DNA of 64,000 nt from assembly GCF_003258605.2 (NCBI RefSeq), contig NZ_CP031264.1, positions 620,001-684,000 on the forward strand, written 5' to 3'. Source of the DNA: Peterkaempfera bronchialis (GTDB taxonomy: Bacteria > Actinomycetota > Actinomycetes > Streptomycetales > Streptomycetaceae). The first letter of the stretch is position 1. The number at the start of each line of letters is the position of its first letter. Both the position numbers and the translations under genes were made by a program. Below the pieces are notes generated by a model. The model saw nothing but the letters and a program-made list of their open reading frames with translations, made no database searches and had not been told where the DNA came from. Shown here one piece after another: positions 42,643 to 51,442 of the stretch.

Positions 42643-43397
42643 GCGGCCACCTCCGGGAGCCAGTCGCGGGGGCCTGCCATCCGGGCCGCGAGCTGCGCGG
42701 CATACGCCTCGCGGACCGCGTCGGGGGTGGCGAAGCCGGGCTCGTCCAGCAGCCACTCGTCGGGGATCAGGGCCGCCGTCTCGCGCAGCAGGTCCTCGGT
42801 GACCAGCGGTGCCAGGTCGCGGTCGGCCGCCGCCAGGTCGGGGGCGAACCGGGCCAGGGCGTGGTCCCCCGCGTCGAAGGGGCGGCGGGCCCAGGCGGCG
42901 GCGCCGGGCCAGTGGTGGTGGAAGATCAGGCAGGCGCCGTGGTCGATCAGCCAGAGCTCGCCGCCGACCGAGAGCAGATTGGGGTTGCGCCAGGAGCGGT
43001 CCACATTGCCGATCAGCGCGTCGAACCAGACGATCCGCCCGGCCAGCACCGGGTCGACCTCGAAGCAGAGCGGGTCGAAGCCCAGCGCACCGGAGAGAAA
43101 GGCCATGCCCAGGTTGAGGCCGCCGCTGGCCCGCAGCTGCTCCTGCACCTGCTGGTCGGGTTCGCTGCGGGCGAGTACCGGGTCCAGCCGCAGCCGCAGC
43201 AGCTCGGGGACCCGCAGGCCCAGCCGCCGGGCCAGCTCCCCGGCCAGCACCTCTGCCACCAGGGCCTTGCGGCCCTGCGCGGCGCCGACCCACTTGGCGA
43301 GATAGAGCCTCAGGTCGTCGCCCTCGACGACGCCCGGCATCGATCCGCCCTCACGCAGTGGCGTCACATACCGGACCGCCGTCACCTCGGGAAGCAC
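42639..43397 (-). CDS. HipA-like (HipA_2) serine/threonine kinase
   Basis: A 252-residue kinase-fold protein, shorter than HipA toxins (about 440). YLAKWVGAAQGRKALVAEVL contains the likely ATP Lys; ELARRLGLRVPELLRLRLDP follows; the catalytic loop is ALIGNVDRSWRNPNLL (Asp at about 133) and the metal loop LWLIDHGACLIFHHHW (Asp at about 152). It lacks the N-subdomain of HipA. GTG 43397 is the first start of the frame. Coupled to DUF3037 and divergent from ndh. No HipB-like HTH gene is present. Confidence 0.87.
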   Translation of the reverse strand: MLPEVTAVRYVTPLREGGSMPGVVEGDDLRLYLAKWVGAAQGRKALVAEVLAGELARRLGLRVPELLRLRLDPVLARSEPDQQVQEQLRASGGLNLGMAFLSGALGFDPLCFEVDPVLAGRIVWFDALIGNVDRSWRNPNLLSVGGELWLIDHGACLIFHHHWPGAAAWARRPFDAGDHALARFAPDLAAADRDLAPLVTEDLLRETAALIPDEWLLDEPGFATPDAVREAYAAQLAARMAGPRDWLPEVAA

Positions 43398-43610
43398 CGT
43401 GACACCCTACCGTCCGTGATCGGCGCCCCCGACCTCCAGGCATGATCCGCTGCCGGAGGGTGAGGAGCAGTGGCGAGGCGGTCCGCGCGGGTGGCGGGGC
43501 CGTGCCCCGCGTGCGACTGTGGCCGCAGGCGGCAGCGGCACCGCAGCTCACGCAGGCCGGCGGCAGTGGCAGGAGCGACAGAGTCGGGACCAGCAAGTGA
43601 GGGATGCCTG

Positions 43611-44969
43611 ATGGAACGACCCCGGATCCTGGTGGTGGGCGGCGGCTTCGCCGGTGTGGAGTGCGCCCGGCGGCTGGAGCGCAGACTGTCTCCGGCCGAG
43701 GCGGAGATCGCCCTGGTCACGCCCTACAGCTACCAGCTCTACCTGCCGCTGCTGCCCAATGTCGCCGCCGGAGTGCTCACCCCGCAGTCGGTGGCCGTCT
43801 CGCTCCGCCGCACCCTGCACCGCACCAACATCATCCCGGGCGGCGCGATCGGCGTGGACACCCAGGCGAAGATGTGCGTCATCCGCGCCATCACCGACGA
43901 GGTGGTGGTCAAGCGGTACGACTACCTGGTGCTGGCCCCCGGCAGCATCACCCGGACCTTCGACATCCCGGGCCTCAACCAGTACGCGCGCGGGATGAAG
44001 ACGCTGGCCGAGGCCGCGTACATCCGCGACCATGTGATCGCCCAGCTGGACCTGGCGTCGGCGACCCAGGACCGGGCGGAGCGCGAGTCGCGGCTCCAGT
44101 TCGTGGTGGTCGGCGGCGGCTACGCGGGCACCGAGACCGCCGCCTGCCTCCAGCGGCTCACCACCGCCGCCACCAAGCGCTATCCGCGCCTGGACCCGCG
44201 CCTGGTCAAGTGGCACCTGATCGACATCGCCCCCCGGCTGATGCCCGAACTGGGCGACAAGCTCGGCCGCACCGCGCTGGACATCCTGCGGCGGCGCGGC
44301 ATCGACATCTCGCTCGGGGTCTCGGTGGCCGAGGTCGGCGCCGACAGCGTGAAGTTCACCGACGGCCGGCTGATCCCCAGCCGCACCCTGATCTGGACCG
44401 CCGGGGTCGCCGCCAGCCCACTGGTGGGCACCCTCGGCGCGGAGACGGTCAAGGGCCGGCTCGCGGTCACCGCGGACATGCGGGTACCGCAGCTCGACGG
44501 GGTCTTCGCGCTCGGCGACGCGGCGGCCGTACCGGACCTGGCCAAGGGCGACGGCGCGGTCTGCCCGCCGACCGCGCAGCACGGGCAGCGGCAGGGCAAA
44601 ACGGTGGCCGACAATGTGGTGGCGCTGCTGCGCAACCAGCCGCTGGCGGCGTACCGGCACCGGGACCTCGGCCTGGTGGTGGACCTCGGCGGGGCGGACG
44701 CGGTCTCCAAGCCGCTCGGCGTGGAGCTGCACGGGCCCGCCGCGCAGGCGGTGGCCCGTGGCTACCATCTGATGGCGCTGCGCACCAATGTCGCCAAGGC
44801 CCGGGTGGCGGTCAACTGGACGCTCAACGCGACCGCCGGCGACGACTTTGTGCGCACCGGCTTCCAGGCCCGCCGTCCGGCGGCGCTGCGCGACTTCGAG
44901 TACACCGATTCCTACCTCACCCGGGAGCAGGTCAAGGAGTACACCACCTCGCTGCTGGCCAAGGGGTGA
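43611..44969 (+). CDS. ndh: Type II NADH dehydrogenase
   Basis: A 452-residue membrane-bound flavoprotein that passes electrons from NADH to menaquinone without pumping protons. Two Rossmann folds begin RILVVGGGFAGVECARRL and QFVVVGGGYAGTETAACL; YQLYLPLLPNVAAG, LVLAPGSITRTFDIPG, TLIWTAGVAASPLVG and GVFALGDAAAVPDL match NDH-2 enzymes, and PPTAQHGQRQGKTVADNV is the quinone-site segment. ATG 43611 follows GAGGGATGCCTG. Transcribed alone, divergent from the HipA-like gene. Confidence 0.93.
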   Translation: MERPRILVVGGGFAGVECARRLERRLSPAEAEIALVTPYSYQLYLPLLPNVAAGVLTPQSVAVSLRRTLHRTNIIPGGAIGVDTQAKMCVIRAITDEVVVKRYDYLVLAPGSITRTFDIPGLNQYARGMKTLAEAAYIRDHVIAQLDLASATQDRAERESRLQFVVVGGGYAGTETAACLQRLTTAATKRYPRLDPRLVKWHLIDIAPRLMPELGDKLGRTALDILRRRGIDISLGVSVAEVGADSVKFTDGRLIPSRTLIWTAGVAASPLVGTLGAETVKGRLAVTADMRVPQLDGVFALGDAAAVPDLAKGDGAVCPPTAQHGQRQGKTVADNVVALLRNQPLAAYRHRDLGLVVDLGGADAVSKPLGVELHGPAAQAVARGYHLMALRTNVAKARVAVNWTLNATAGDDFVRTGFQARRPAALRDFEYTDSYLTREQVKEYTTSLLAKG

Positions 44970-45121
44970 CGCCGACCGGGCCACCCCGCCTCACTCGTAC
45001 GGGTGACCGCCGGTCGGCCCGCCGCACCCGCGCCCACCAGCGCCGACCGCTCCGCACGGCCGCGACGAGGGTCGGCGTCCGGCGACGGCGGGGGCGGGAC
45101 CGGCGGTAGCTTCCCAGGTCT

Positions 45122-46567
45122 ATGCAATCGCTCTCACCCGCCGCGCTCCGCGCCCGGCTGCCGCGCCGCGCCGTCCTGGGTGCCACCTCGGCCACCGCGC
45201 TGGCCGCCCTGTTGCCGAGCCGCCCGGCCGCCGCCGCGCCGCCGTCCGCCGACCGGCCCCCGCTGCCCTCGGACGCCGAGGTCGCCCGGCAGGTGCGCGC
45301 CGAGTTCCTGCACAGCTGGGAGGGGTACCGGCGGAGTGCCTGGGGGTACGACGAGCTGCGCCCGCTGTCGGCCGGTCACCATGACTTCTACCTGTCCGGC
45401 CGCACCTTCGGCCTGTCGATCGTCGAGGCGCTGGACACCCTCTGGGTGATGGAGCAGGACCGCGAGGTGAAGCGGGCCGCCGACTGGATCGAGCACCACT
45501 TCGACCCGGCGCAGGACGGCGAGGTCCATGTCTTCGAGACGGTGATCCGGCTGGTCGGCGGCCTGCTCGCGGGCCATCTCTGCACCGGCCGGCCACGGCT
45601 GCTGACCCGCTGCCGGGAACTGACCGACCGGCTGCTCCCGGCCTTCACCGCCTCCCCCACCGGCATCCCCTACATCCGGGTCAACCTGCGCACCGGCGCG
45701 GTCTCCGGCACCACTCCCCCGCTCGCCGAGGTGGGCACCAACATCCTGGAGTTCGGGCTGCTGTCGCAGCTCACCGGTGACGACCGCTACTACGACGCGG
45801 CCAAGCGCGCCTACCGGGCCGTACTGGAGCGCCGCTCCGCGCTGGACCTGCTGGGCACCTCCATCGACACCGAGACCGGCCGCTGGGTGGACACCACCTC
45901 CTGCGCACCCAACCCCCCGGTGGACTCCTTCTACGAGTACCTGTGGGCGGGCGCCGAGCTCTTCGGCGACAGCGAACTGCGCGGCTGGTACCGGCTGCTG
46001 ACCGATGCCGTGCTGAACATCCAGGGCGAGCGGCGCCATGGGCGGCTCTGGTTCCGCCAGGTCGACCAGGAGACCGGAGCGGTGGTCGGGCACGGCCAGT
46101 CGGAGCTCGGCGCCTTCTACGCGGGCCTGCTGGGCAAGGGCGGCAACCTGACGGCGGGCGAGGACTACTACCGTTCCTGGACCGCCCTGCTGGACCGCCA
46201 CCCGGTGCTGCCCGAGGCCGTGGACTTCGCCGACGGGCGCGTCACCTCGCCGCGCAACGACCTGCGGCCGGAGTACGTCAACTCCTCCTTCGACCTGTGG
46301 CGGCTCACCGGGGACGCCGTCTACAAGCGCACCGCCTACCGGTACTTCCAGGGGCTCCGCAACCATCTGCGGGTGCCCGGCGGCTATACGGTGGCGGACG
46401 ATGTGACCGCCGCCCCGATGCGGCTGGGCGATCTGACGCCCGGTTACTGGTTTGCGGAGAACCTCAAGTACGTCTATCTGATGTTCGCCCGCACTCGCCG
46501 CTTCGACCGGCGCAGGGGGCTGCTGTCCACCGAGGGCAAGATCCTGCGCGGCGCCGTACGGGCCTGA
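45122..46567 (+). CDS. Secreted GH47 alpha-mannosidase-like glycosidase
   Basis: A 481-residue glycoside hydrolase family 47 protein, inverting Ca-dependent alpha-1,2-mannosidases. A Tat signal peptide opens it (LPRRAVLGATSATALAALLP). Family motifs: GLSIVEALDTLWVM, VHVFETVIRLVGGLLAGH with a catalytic Glu, PPLAEVGTNILEFGLLSQLT, VDSFYEYLWAGAEL, RPEYVNSSFDLWRLTGD with another acidic site, and WFAENLKYVYLMFA. GH47 is mainly eukaryotic and uncommon in bacteria. No ribosome binding site precedes ATG 45122, so the mRNA may be leaderless. Confidence 0.9.
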   Translation: MQSLSPAALRARLPRRAVLGATSATALAALLPSRPAAAAPPSADRPPLPSDAEVARQVRAEFLHSWEGYRRSAWGYDELRPLSAGHHDFYLSGRTFGLSIVEALDTLWVMEQDREVKRAADWIEHHFDPAQDGEVHVFETVIRLVGGLLAGHLCTGRPRLLTRCRELTDRLLPAFTASPTGIPYIRVNLRTGAVSGTTPPLAEVGTNILEFGLLSQLTGDDRYYDAAKRAYRAVLERRSALDLLGTSIDTETGRWVDTTSCAPNPPVDSFYEYLWAGAELFGDSELRGWYRLLTDAVLNIQGERRHGRLWFRQVDQETGAVVGHGQSELGAFYAGLLGKGGNLTAGEDYYRSWTALLDRHPVLPEAVDFADGRVTSPRNDLRPEYVNSSFDLWRLTGDAVYKRTAYRYFQGLRNHLRVPGGYTVADDVTAAPMRLGDLTPGYWFAENLKYVYLMFARTRRFDRRRGLLSTEGKILRGAVRA

Positions 46568-46576
46568 CCGCCGCAA

Positions 46577-46607
46577 GGCCCGCCATCGACCCGGGGCGCG
46601 GCGGGCC
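46577..46607. terminator. Convergent hairpin between GH47 and MocR genes
   Basis: GGCCCGCC (46577-46584) pairs with GGCGGGCC (46600-46607) in the 45-bp gap of two convergent genes; it can work in both directions. Confidence 0.65.
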
Positions 46608-46612
46608 AGAGG

Positions 46613-47971
46613 TCAGACCGGGCGGCCCACCGCCGAGGTGCGCTGGTGGCCCAGCGCGGCGGCGACGTCGGCGGCAAGCGCGGGAATGTCGCGCGCGGTC
46701 AGGGTGGAGACGGTGAGCCGGATGCCGGGGGGCGACTCCAGGCGGAAGCGGGCGCCGGGTGAGGCGGCCCAGCCGCGCTGGAGCAGGCCGGAGACGGCGG
46801 CGGCCTCGTCCCAGACGGGGATCCAGACATTGAGCCCGCTGGCACCGTGCGCGGCCACCCCCCGGTCGGCGAGCGCGGCCAGCAGGGCCTCCCGCCGCTC
46901 CCGGTAGGCGGCGGCGATCCTGGGCGCGGGGGCCGCGCCGGTCCGCCAGAGCTCGGCGACAGTGCGTTGCAGCAGATGGCTGACCCAGCCGGCGCCCAGC
47001 CGCTGGCGGCCGAGCACCCGGCCGAGGGTGTCGGCGTCCCCGGTGGCCACGGAGAGCCGCAGGTCGGGGCCGTACGCCTTGGCGGCGGACCGCACCACGG
47101 CCCACTGCCCGACCACCGGGTCCCGGCCGGGGGCGGCGGCGAGGGGCAGATAGGGCTGGTCGACGATGCCGTGGCCGTGGTCGTCCTCCACCAGCAGGAC
47201 GGCGGGATGGGCGGCGAGCACCGAGCGCAGCGCGCGGGCGCGCTCGGCGGAGAGGGCGGCGCCGGTGGGGTTCTGGGCCCGGACGGTGACGACCAGGGCG
47301 CGGGCTCCGGCCGCCAGGGCGCGGGCGACATCGTCCGGCAGCGGGCCGTGGTCGTCGACGGCGACCGGGACCGCGCGCAGGCCGAGGGCGGGGACCAGGT
47401 CGAGGAGGCTGCTCCAGCCGGGGTCCTCGACGGCGACGGCGTCGCCGGGGCGCAGCCGGGCGGTGAAGATCCGTTCGATGGCGTCCAGGGAGCCGGAGGC
47501 GACGGCGAGCGGGCCGTCGGGGACGCCGTCGGCGCGAAAGGCCGCCGTGGCCAGGGCGAGCAGCCCGGGGTCGACGGCGGAGCAGCCGTAGAGGACGGGG
47601 TCGCGGTCCAGGGAGGCGGCTGCGGCGGCGGTGGCCGGGGTGAGTGGCGGCAGCAGGGCGGTGTCCGGGTTGCCGGTGGAGAGGTCGCGGGCGCCGGTCG
47701 GCACCTCCACCCGGATCTGGTCGCGGGGGGTCACTGCGGGCCGGGAGCGGATGTGGCTGCCCCGCCTGCCTGCGGTCTCGATGACGCCCCGGTCGCGGAG
47801 CAGCCGGTAGGCGGCGGCGACGGTGTTGGGGTTGACCTCCAGCTCGGCGGCCAGGTCGCGCAGCGGCGGCAGTGCCTGACCGGGAGTCAGCTCACCTGCG
47901 GAGACGGCCTGTTCGATATCGGCCGCGATCTCCGTGGCGCGGCGGCCGCGAATTCGATACTCTCCTAGCAC
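46613..47971 (-). CDS. MocR-type (GntR-aminotransferase) regulator
   Basis: A 452-residue fusion. Residues about 1-75 are a GntR winged helix (LGEYRIRGRRATEIAADIEQ, LPPLRDLAAELEVNPNTVAA, AYRLLRDRGVIETAGRRGSH). The rest is a fold-type I aminotransferase domain with DPGWSSLLDLVPALGLR, QNPTGAALS, EDDHGHGIVDQPY and the PLP-lysine region RSAAKAYGPDLRLSVATGD. Such regulators sense pyridoxal phosphate or amino compounds. GTG 47971 matches the family start; ATG 47980 overlaps the predicted -10. The divergent gene encodes a PNPOx-fold oxidase, its likely target. Confidence 0.92.
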   Translation of the reverse strand: MLGEYRIRGRRATEIAADIEQAVSAGELTPGQALPPLRDLAAELEVNPNTVAAAYRLLRDRGVIETAGRRGSHIRSRPAVTPRDQIRVEVPTGARDLSTGNPDTALLPPLTPATAAAAASLDRDPVLYGCSAVDPGLLALATAAFRADGVPDGPLAVASGSLDAIERIFTARLRPGDAVAVEDPGWSSLLDLVPALGLRAVPVAVDDHGPLPDDVARALAAGARALVVTVRAQNPTGAALSAERARALRSVLAAHPAVLLVEDDHGHGIVDQPYLPLAAAPGRDPVVGQWAVVRSAAKAYGPDLRLSVATGDADTLGRVLGRQRLGAGWVSHLLQRTVAELWRTGAAPAPRIAAAYRERREALLAALADRGVAAHGASGLNVWIPVWDEAAAVSGLLQRGWAASPGARFRLESPPGIRLTVSTLTARDIPALAADVAAALGHQRTSAVGRPV

Positions 47972-47977
47972 AAAACA

Positions 47978-47994
47978 CATTATGCACTAGTGCA
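47978..47994. promoter_or_regulatory. Overlapping divergent -10 elements and palindrome TGCACTAGTGCA
   Basis: CATTAT (47978-47983) is a -10 for the + gene; its complement ATAATG with preceding TGC serves the - strand. The 12-bp perfect palindrome TGCACTAGTGCA (47983-47994) overlaps both. The setting fits joint control by the MocR protein. With this -10 the MocR mRNA would start at or near GTG 47971. Confidence 0.6.
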
Positions 47995-48006
47995 GAGGGA
48001 GTTGTC

Positions 48007-48675
48007 ATGTCGGCCAACGACACGACGCAGTACGCACGGACACCGCGCACCACCCCCACCCGGTACCGCGACCGCGCGACCTGGGAGCGGGCGGCGATCC
48101 ACGCCATCCTGGACGAGGGCTACCTCTGCCACCTCGGCTTTGTGGTGGACGGCGCCCCGGTGGTGCTGCCCACCATCTACGCCCGGGTCGGTGACCGGCT
48201 GTACCTGCACGGCTCCACCGGCAGCCGGCCGCTGCGTGCCGCCGCCGCCGACCCGGGCCTGCGGGTCTGCGTCACGGTCACCCTGGAGGACGGCCTGGTG
48301 CTGACCCGCTCCGCCTTCAACCACTCGGTGAACTTCCGCTCCGTGGTCGCCCATGGCACGGCCCACCGGGTCACCGACCCCGAGGAGCTCTCGGTCGCCC
48401 TCGACGCGCTGGTCGACCAGGCCGTACCCGGCCGCTCCGCCGACTGCCGGCCCGCCGACGCGCGGGAGCTGGCCGCGACCGCCGTCATCCGGCTCGACCT
48501 GGACGAGGTGTCGGCCAAGACCCGCGACGACGGCGCGGACGACGACCCCGAGGACATGGACCTGCCGCACTGGGCCGGGGTGATCCCGATCCGCACCGTC
48601 CGGGGCACCCCCGTCCCCCACCCGGCGCTCCCGCCGGAGCAGCCACTGCCCGCGTATCTGCGCGACGCCCGCTGA
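48007..48675 (+). CDS. Pyridoxamine 5'-phosphate oxidase-family flavoprotein
   Basis: A 222-residue split-barrel protein of the NimA/PNPOx-like group: ILDEGYLCHLGFVVDGAPVV, LPTIYARVGDRLYLHGSTGS, GLRVCVTVTLEDGLVLTRSA, FNHSVNFRSVVAHGTA and the C-terminal HWAGVIPIRTVRGTPVP. It probably binds FMN or F420; substrate unknown. ATG 48007 has AGGGAG 6 nt upstream. Divergent from MocR and followed after 14 nt by a PaiB-like gene, so the two form an operon. Confidence 0.9.
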   Translation: MSANDTTQYARTPRTTPTRYRDRATWERAAIHAILDEGYLCHLGFVVDGAPVVLPTIYARVGDRLYLHGSTGSRPLRAAAADPGLRVCVTVTLEDGLVLTRSAFNHSVNFRSVVAHGTAHRVTDPEELSVALDALVDQAVPGRSADCRPADARELAATAVIRLDLDEVSAKTRDDGADDDPEDMDLPHWAGVIPIRTVRGTPVPHPALPPEQPLPAYLRDAR

Positions 48676-48689
48676 AGGGAGACCCGACC

Positions 48690-49346
48690 GTGCTCATCCG
48701 CTCCTGGGACCGGGGCGAGGAGGCCGAGTGGCGCCGCTGGCTCGCCGAGGGCCGCGACTTCGGCGTACTCGCCGCCAACGGCCCCGCCGGCAGCGGCCCC
48801 GTGGCCACCCCGACCCACTTCCTGCTGGACGCGGACCGGGGCGAGATCCTGGTCCACCTGGCCGCCCCCAACCCGCTCTGGGCGGCGCTGCGCGCCGACC
48901 CGCACGCCACCCTCACCGTCACCGACGACTACGCCTTCGCCCCCGGCCACTGGCGGGCCGCCGACGGCACCCCGCCCGAGCACGGCGTGCCCACCAGCTA
49001 CTACGCCGCCGTGCAGTTCCACTGCACGGCGGAGATCCTGGACGACCCGGCCGACAAGGCGGAGCTGCTGGTGCGGCAGCTGGCGCACTTCCAGCCGGAG
49101 ACCCCGGTCGCCGCGATCACGCCGGGAGCCGAGCCCTTCGGCGAGCAGCTGCCCGGGCTGCGCGGCCTGCGGCTCACGGTGGTGCGGGTGGACGCCAAGT
49201 TCAAGTACGACGACAAGAAGACACCGGCTCAGCAGGCCACCGCCGCCGACCGGCTCGCCGAGCGTGGCCGTCCGCGCGACGCCGCCGCCCGGGCCCAACT
49301 GCTGCGCCGCGCCGCCGCGCGGGCCGGAGGCTGCCCGGCGGGTTGA
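48690..49346 (+). CDS. PaiB-like FMN-binding protein
   Basis: A 218-residue protein of the PaiB family (FMN-binding negative regulators of polyamine or sporulation genes in Bacillus): DFGVLAANGPAGSGPVATPT, HFLLDADRGEILVHLAAPNP, VTDDYAFAPGHW, VPTSYYAAVQFHCTAEILDD and the family-typical C-terminal KFKYDDKKTPAQQ. GTG 48690 has GGGAG about 9 nt upstream and lies 14 nt after the PNPOx gene. The MocR-PNPOx-PaiB set suggests a small B6- or polyamine-related regulatory unit. Confidence 0.9.
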   Translation: MLIRSWDRGEEAEWRRWLAEGRDFGVLAANGPAGSGPVATPTHFLLDADRGEILVHLAAPNPLWAALRADPHATLTVTDDYAFAPGHWRAADGTPPEHGVPTSYYAAVQFHCTAEILDDPADKAELLVRQLAHFQPETPVAAITPGAEPFGEQLPGLRGLRLTVVRVDAKFKYDDKKTPAQQATAADRLAERGRPRDAAARAQLLRRAAARAGGCPAG

Positions 49347-49409
49347 GCCCTGCGGCCGGACCCGGCGGTATCACCCCATTACCGGCGATCCGGGCGTTTT
49401 GCTGGTGTC

Positions 49410-50885
49410 ATGGGAGCGGATGACCTCCACCCGGCCTCGCGGGCGGCCCGCCCCAGTCCTCGGGAGCACACCCTGACCAGCAGCACACCGGCGCAGCGAG
49501 CCGCAGAGACGCCCCTCGCCCATGTGGTCTTCATCGCCGCGAGCGCGGCCATGGGCGGGTTCCTGTTCGGCTACGACAGCGCGGTGATCAACGGTGCGGT
49601 GACGGGCATCCAGAAGCACTTCGCCGTGGGCAGCGCCGAGACCGCCGCCACCGTCGCCGCCGCGCTGCTCGGCTCGGCGGTCGGCGCCACGGTCGCGGGA
49701 TGGCTGGCCGACCGGCTCGGCCGCATCCGCGTCATGCAGCTGGCTGCGGTGCTCTTCGCCGTCAGCGGGGTGGGGTCGATGTTCCCGCCGGACATCGGGG
49801 TCCTGGCGACCTGGCGGGTGGTCGGCGGCATCGCCATCGGCATCGCCTCGGTGATCACCCCCGCCTATATCGCGGAGGTGGCACCGCCCGCCTACCGGGG
49901 TCGGCTGGGGTCCTTCCAGCAACTGGCGATCGTGCTGGGCATCGCCGTCTCGCAGCTCGTCAACTACGCGCTCAACCAGGCGGCCGGCGGCGACTCCAGC
50001 GGACTGCTGAAGGGCATCCAGGCGTGGCGCTGGATGCTGGGGGTGGAGGCGGTCCCCGCCCTGGTGTACCTGCTGATGTCGCTGGCGATCCCGGAGTCGC
50101 CCCGCTATCTGATCGCCTCCGGGCAGGAGGCCAGGGCCCGCGCCGTACTCACCGAGGTCGAGGGGCCGCGGACCGACCCGGACGCCCGGGTCGCCGAGAT
50201 CCGGTCCGTGATGGCGACCGAGCACCGCTCCCGGATGCGGGACCTGCTGGGCGGCCGGGCCGGGCTGCTGCCGATCGTCTGGGTCGGCATCGGCGCCTCG
50301 GCGTTCCAGCAGTTCGTCGGCATCAATGTGATCTTCTACTACTCGTCGCTGCTCTGGCAGTCGGTCGGCATCACCGAGAGCGCATCGCTGCTGATCAGCC
50401 TCTCCACCTCGATCATCAACATCGTCGGCACCGTGATCGCCATGCTGCTGGTGGACCGGATCGGCCGCAGACCGCTGGCGCTCGCGGGCTCGACCGGCAT
50501 GGCGGTCGCCCTGGCGGCGGCCTCCTGGGCCTTCTCGTACCGCACCGGCACCGGCAGCTCCGCGCACATCCCCAACCTCCAGGGCACGGTGGCCCTGGTC
50601 GCGGCGCACTTCTTTGTGCTCTGCTTCGCCTTCTCCTGGGGCGTGGTGGTGTGGGTGCTGCTCGGCGAGATGTTCCCCAACCGCATCCGGGCACTGGCGC
50701 TCGGTGTGGCGGCCTCCGCCCAGTGGCTCGCCAACTGGGCGGTCACGGTCTCCTTCCCCAGCCTCTCGGACTGGAACCTGTCCGCCACCTATGCCATCTA
50801 CGCCGGGTTCGCGCTGCTGTCGATCCCCTTTGTGGCCTTCTGCATCCGGGAGACCCGGGGCCGCACCCTGGAGTCGATGGGCTGA
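49410..50885 (+). CDS. MFS sugar:proton symporter (SP family)
   Basis: A 491-residue 12-helix transporter of the glucose/xylose (GLUT-like) family: MGGFLFGYDSAVINGAVTGI in helix 1, GWLADRLGRIRVM after helix 2, APPAYRGRLGSFQQLAIVLG, PESPRYLIASGQE in the central loop, ASAFQQFVGINVIFYYSSLL with the QQ sugar-binding motif, and VWVLLGEMFPNRIRALALG near the end. Start is uncertain: ATG 49410 gives a 37-residue hydrophilic lead; no clear ribosome binding site exists. Converges with the Clp-N gene. Confidence 0.92.
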   Translation: MGADDLHPASRAARPSPREHTLTSSTPAQRAAETPLAHVVFIAASAAMGGFLFGYDSAVINGAVTGIQKHFAVGSAETAATVAAALLGSAVGATVAGWLADRLGRIRVMQLAAVLFAVSGVGSMFPPDIGVLATWRVVGGIAIGIASVITPAYIAEVAPPAYRGRLGSFQQLAIVLGIAVSQLVNYALNQAAGGDSSGLLKGIQAWRWMLGVEAVPALVYLLMSLAIPESPRYLIASGQEARARAVLTEVEGPRTDPDARVAEIRSVMATEHRSRMRDLLGGRAGLLPIVWVGIGASAFQQFVGINVIFYYSSLLWQSVGITESASLLISLSTSIINIVGTVIAMLLVDRIGRRPLALAGSTGMAVALAAASWAFSYRTGTGSSAHIPNLQGTVALVAAHFFVLCFAFSWGVVVWVLLGEMFPNRIRALALGVAASAQWLANWAVTVSFPSLSDWNLSATYAIYAGFALLSIPFVAFCIRETRGRTLESMG

Positions 50886-50914
50886 GCGGACGTACGGGAG
50901 TCCCGAACCCGGTG

Positions 50915-51442
50915 TCAGGCGCTCTGCGGGACGACCGCGCAGCGGGCCTGGACCTGGGCCGGATCGATCCCGGCCGAGCGCAGGATCTGGGCGGCCCGGC
51001 AGCCCGGCTCGGCGGCGAGGGCGGCCAGCAGCGACAGCCCCACCGGGAGGCCCACCGGACGGTCCGCGACCCGCTCCAGGGCGGCGGCGGCCGCACAGCT
51101 CCAGCGGGGCCGCGCGGCGGACGGGAAGAGCCGCCCCACCGCGCCCGGGCGGTCATTGGCGGCCCGGACCGGCGGGCGGCTCTCGGCGGTGGCCCGCCAG
51201 TCCCGGCCGAAGCCGATGCTGCGCTGTACCAGGTAGCCCATCAGCCGCGCCGCCTGCCGCTGCTGCGGGGCGGCGGCGGCCAGCGCCTCGGGGTCGGACT
51301 CCAGCACCGAGTGGAGCAGATGGCCGGTGTCGACCTCCGCGTCACCGGCCCGCGCCGCCCGGCGGCGCGCTGCGGCGGCCACCGACCGCAGGGCGGCGGA
51401 CATCGGGGGCGCGGAGGTGGTGCGGGAGACGTCTGGCTGCAC
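50915..51442 (-). CDS. Clp N-terminal-domain protein (no ATPase)
   Basis: A 175-residue protein consisting of Clp-N repeats only: AARAGDAEVDTGHLLHSVLE is the first repeat, and PVGLPVGLSLLAALAAEPGC with RAAQILRSAGIDPAQVQARC the second. No AAA+ part follows. In Streptomyces such short proteins are common and may act as adaptors or decoys of ClpC; this is inference. GTG 51442 follows GTGGAA. Confidence 0.85.
   Translation of the reverse strand: MQPDVSRTTSAPPMSAALRSVAAAARRRAARAGDAEVDTGHLLHSVLESDPEALAAAAPQQRQAARLMGYLVQRSIGFGRDWRATAESRPPVRAANDRPGAVGRLFPSAARPRWSCAAAAALERVADRPVGLPVGLSLLAALAAEPGCRAAQILRSAGIDPAQVQARCAVVPQSA

Noticed and set aside
42241-43397. Classical HipAB toxin-antitoxin operon
   Set aside because: No HTH antitoxin gene and the kinase is far shorter than HipA; described as HipA_2/DUF3037 pair instead.
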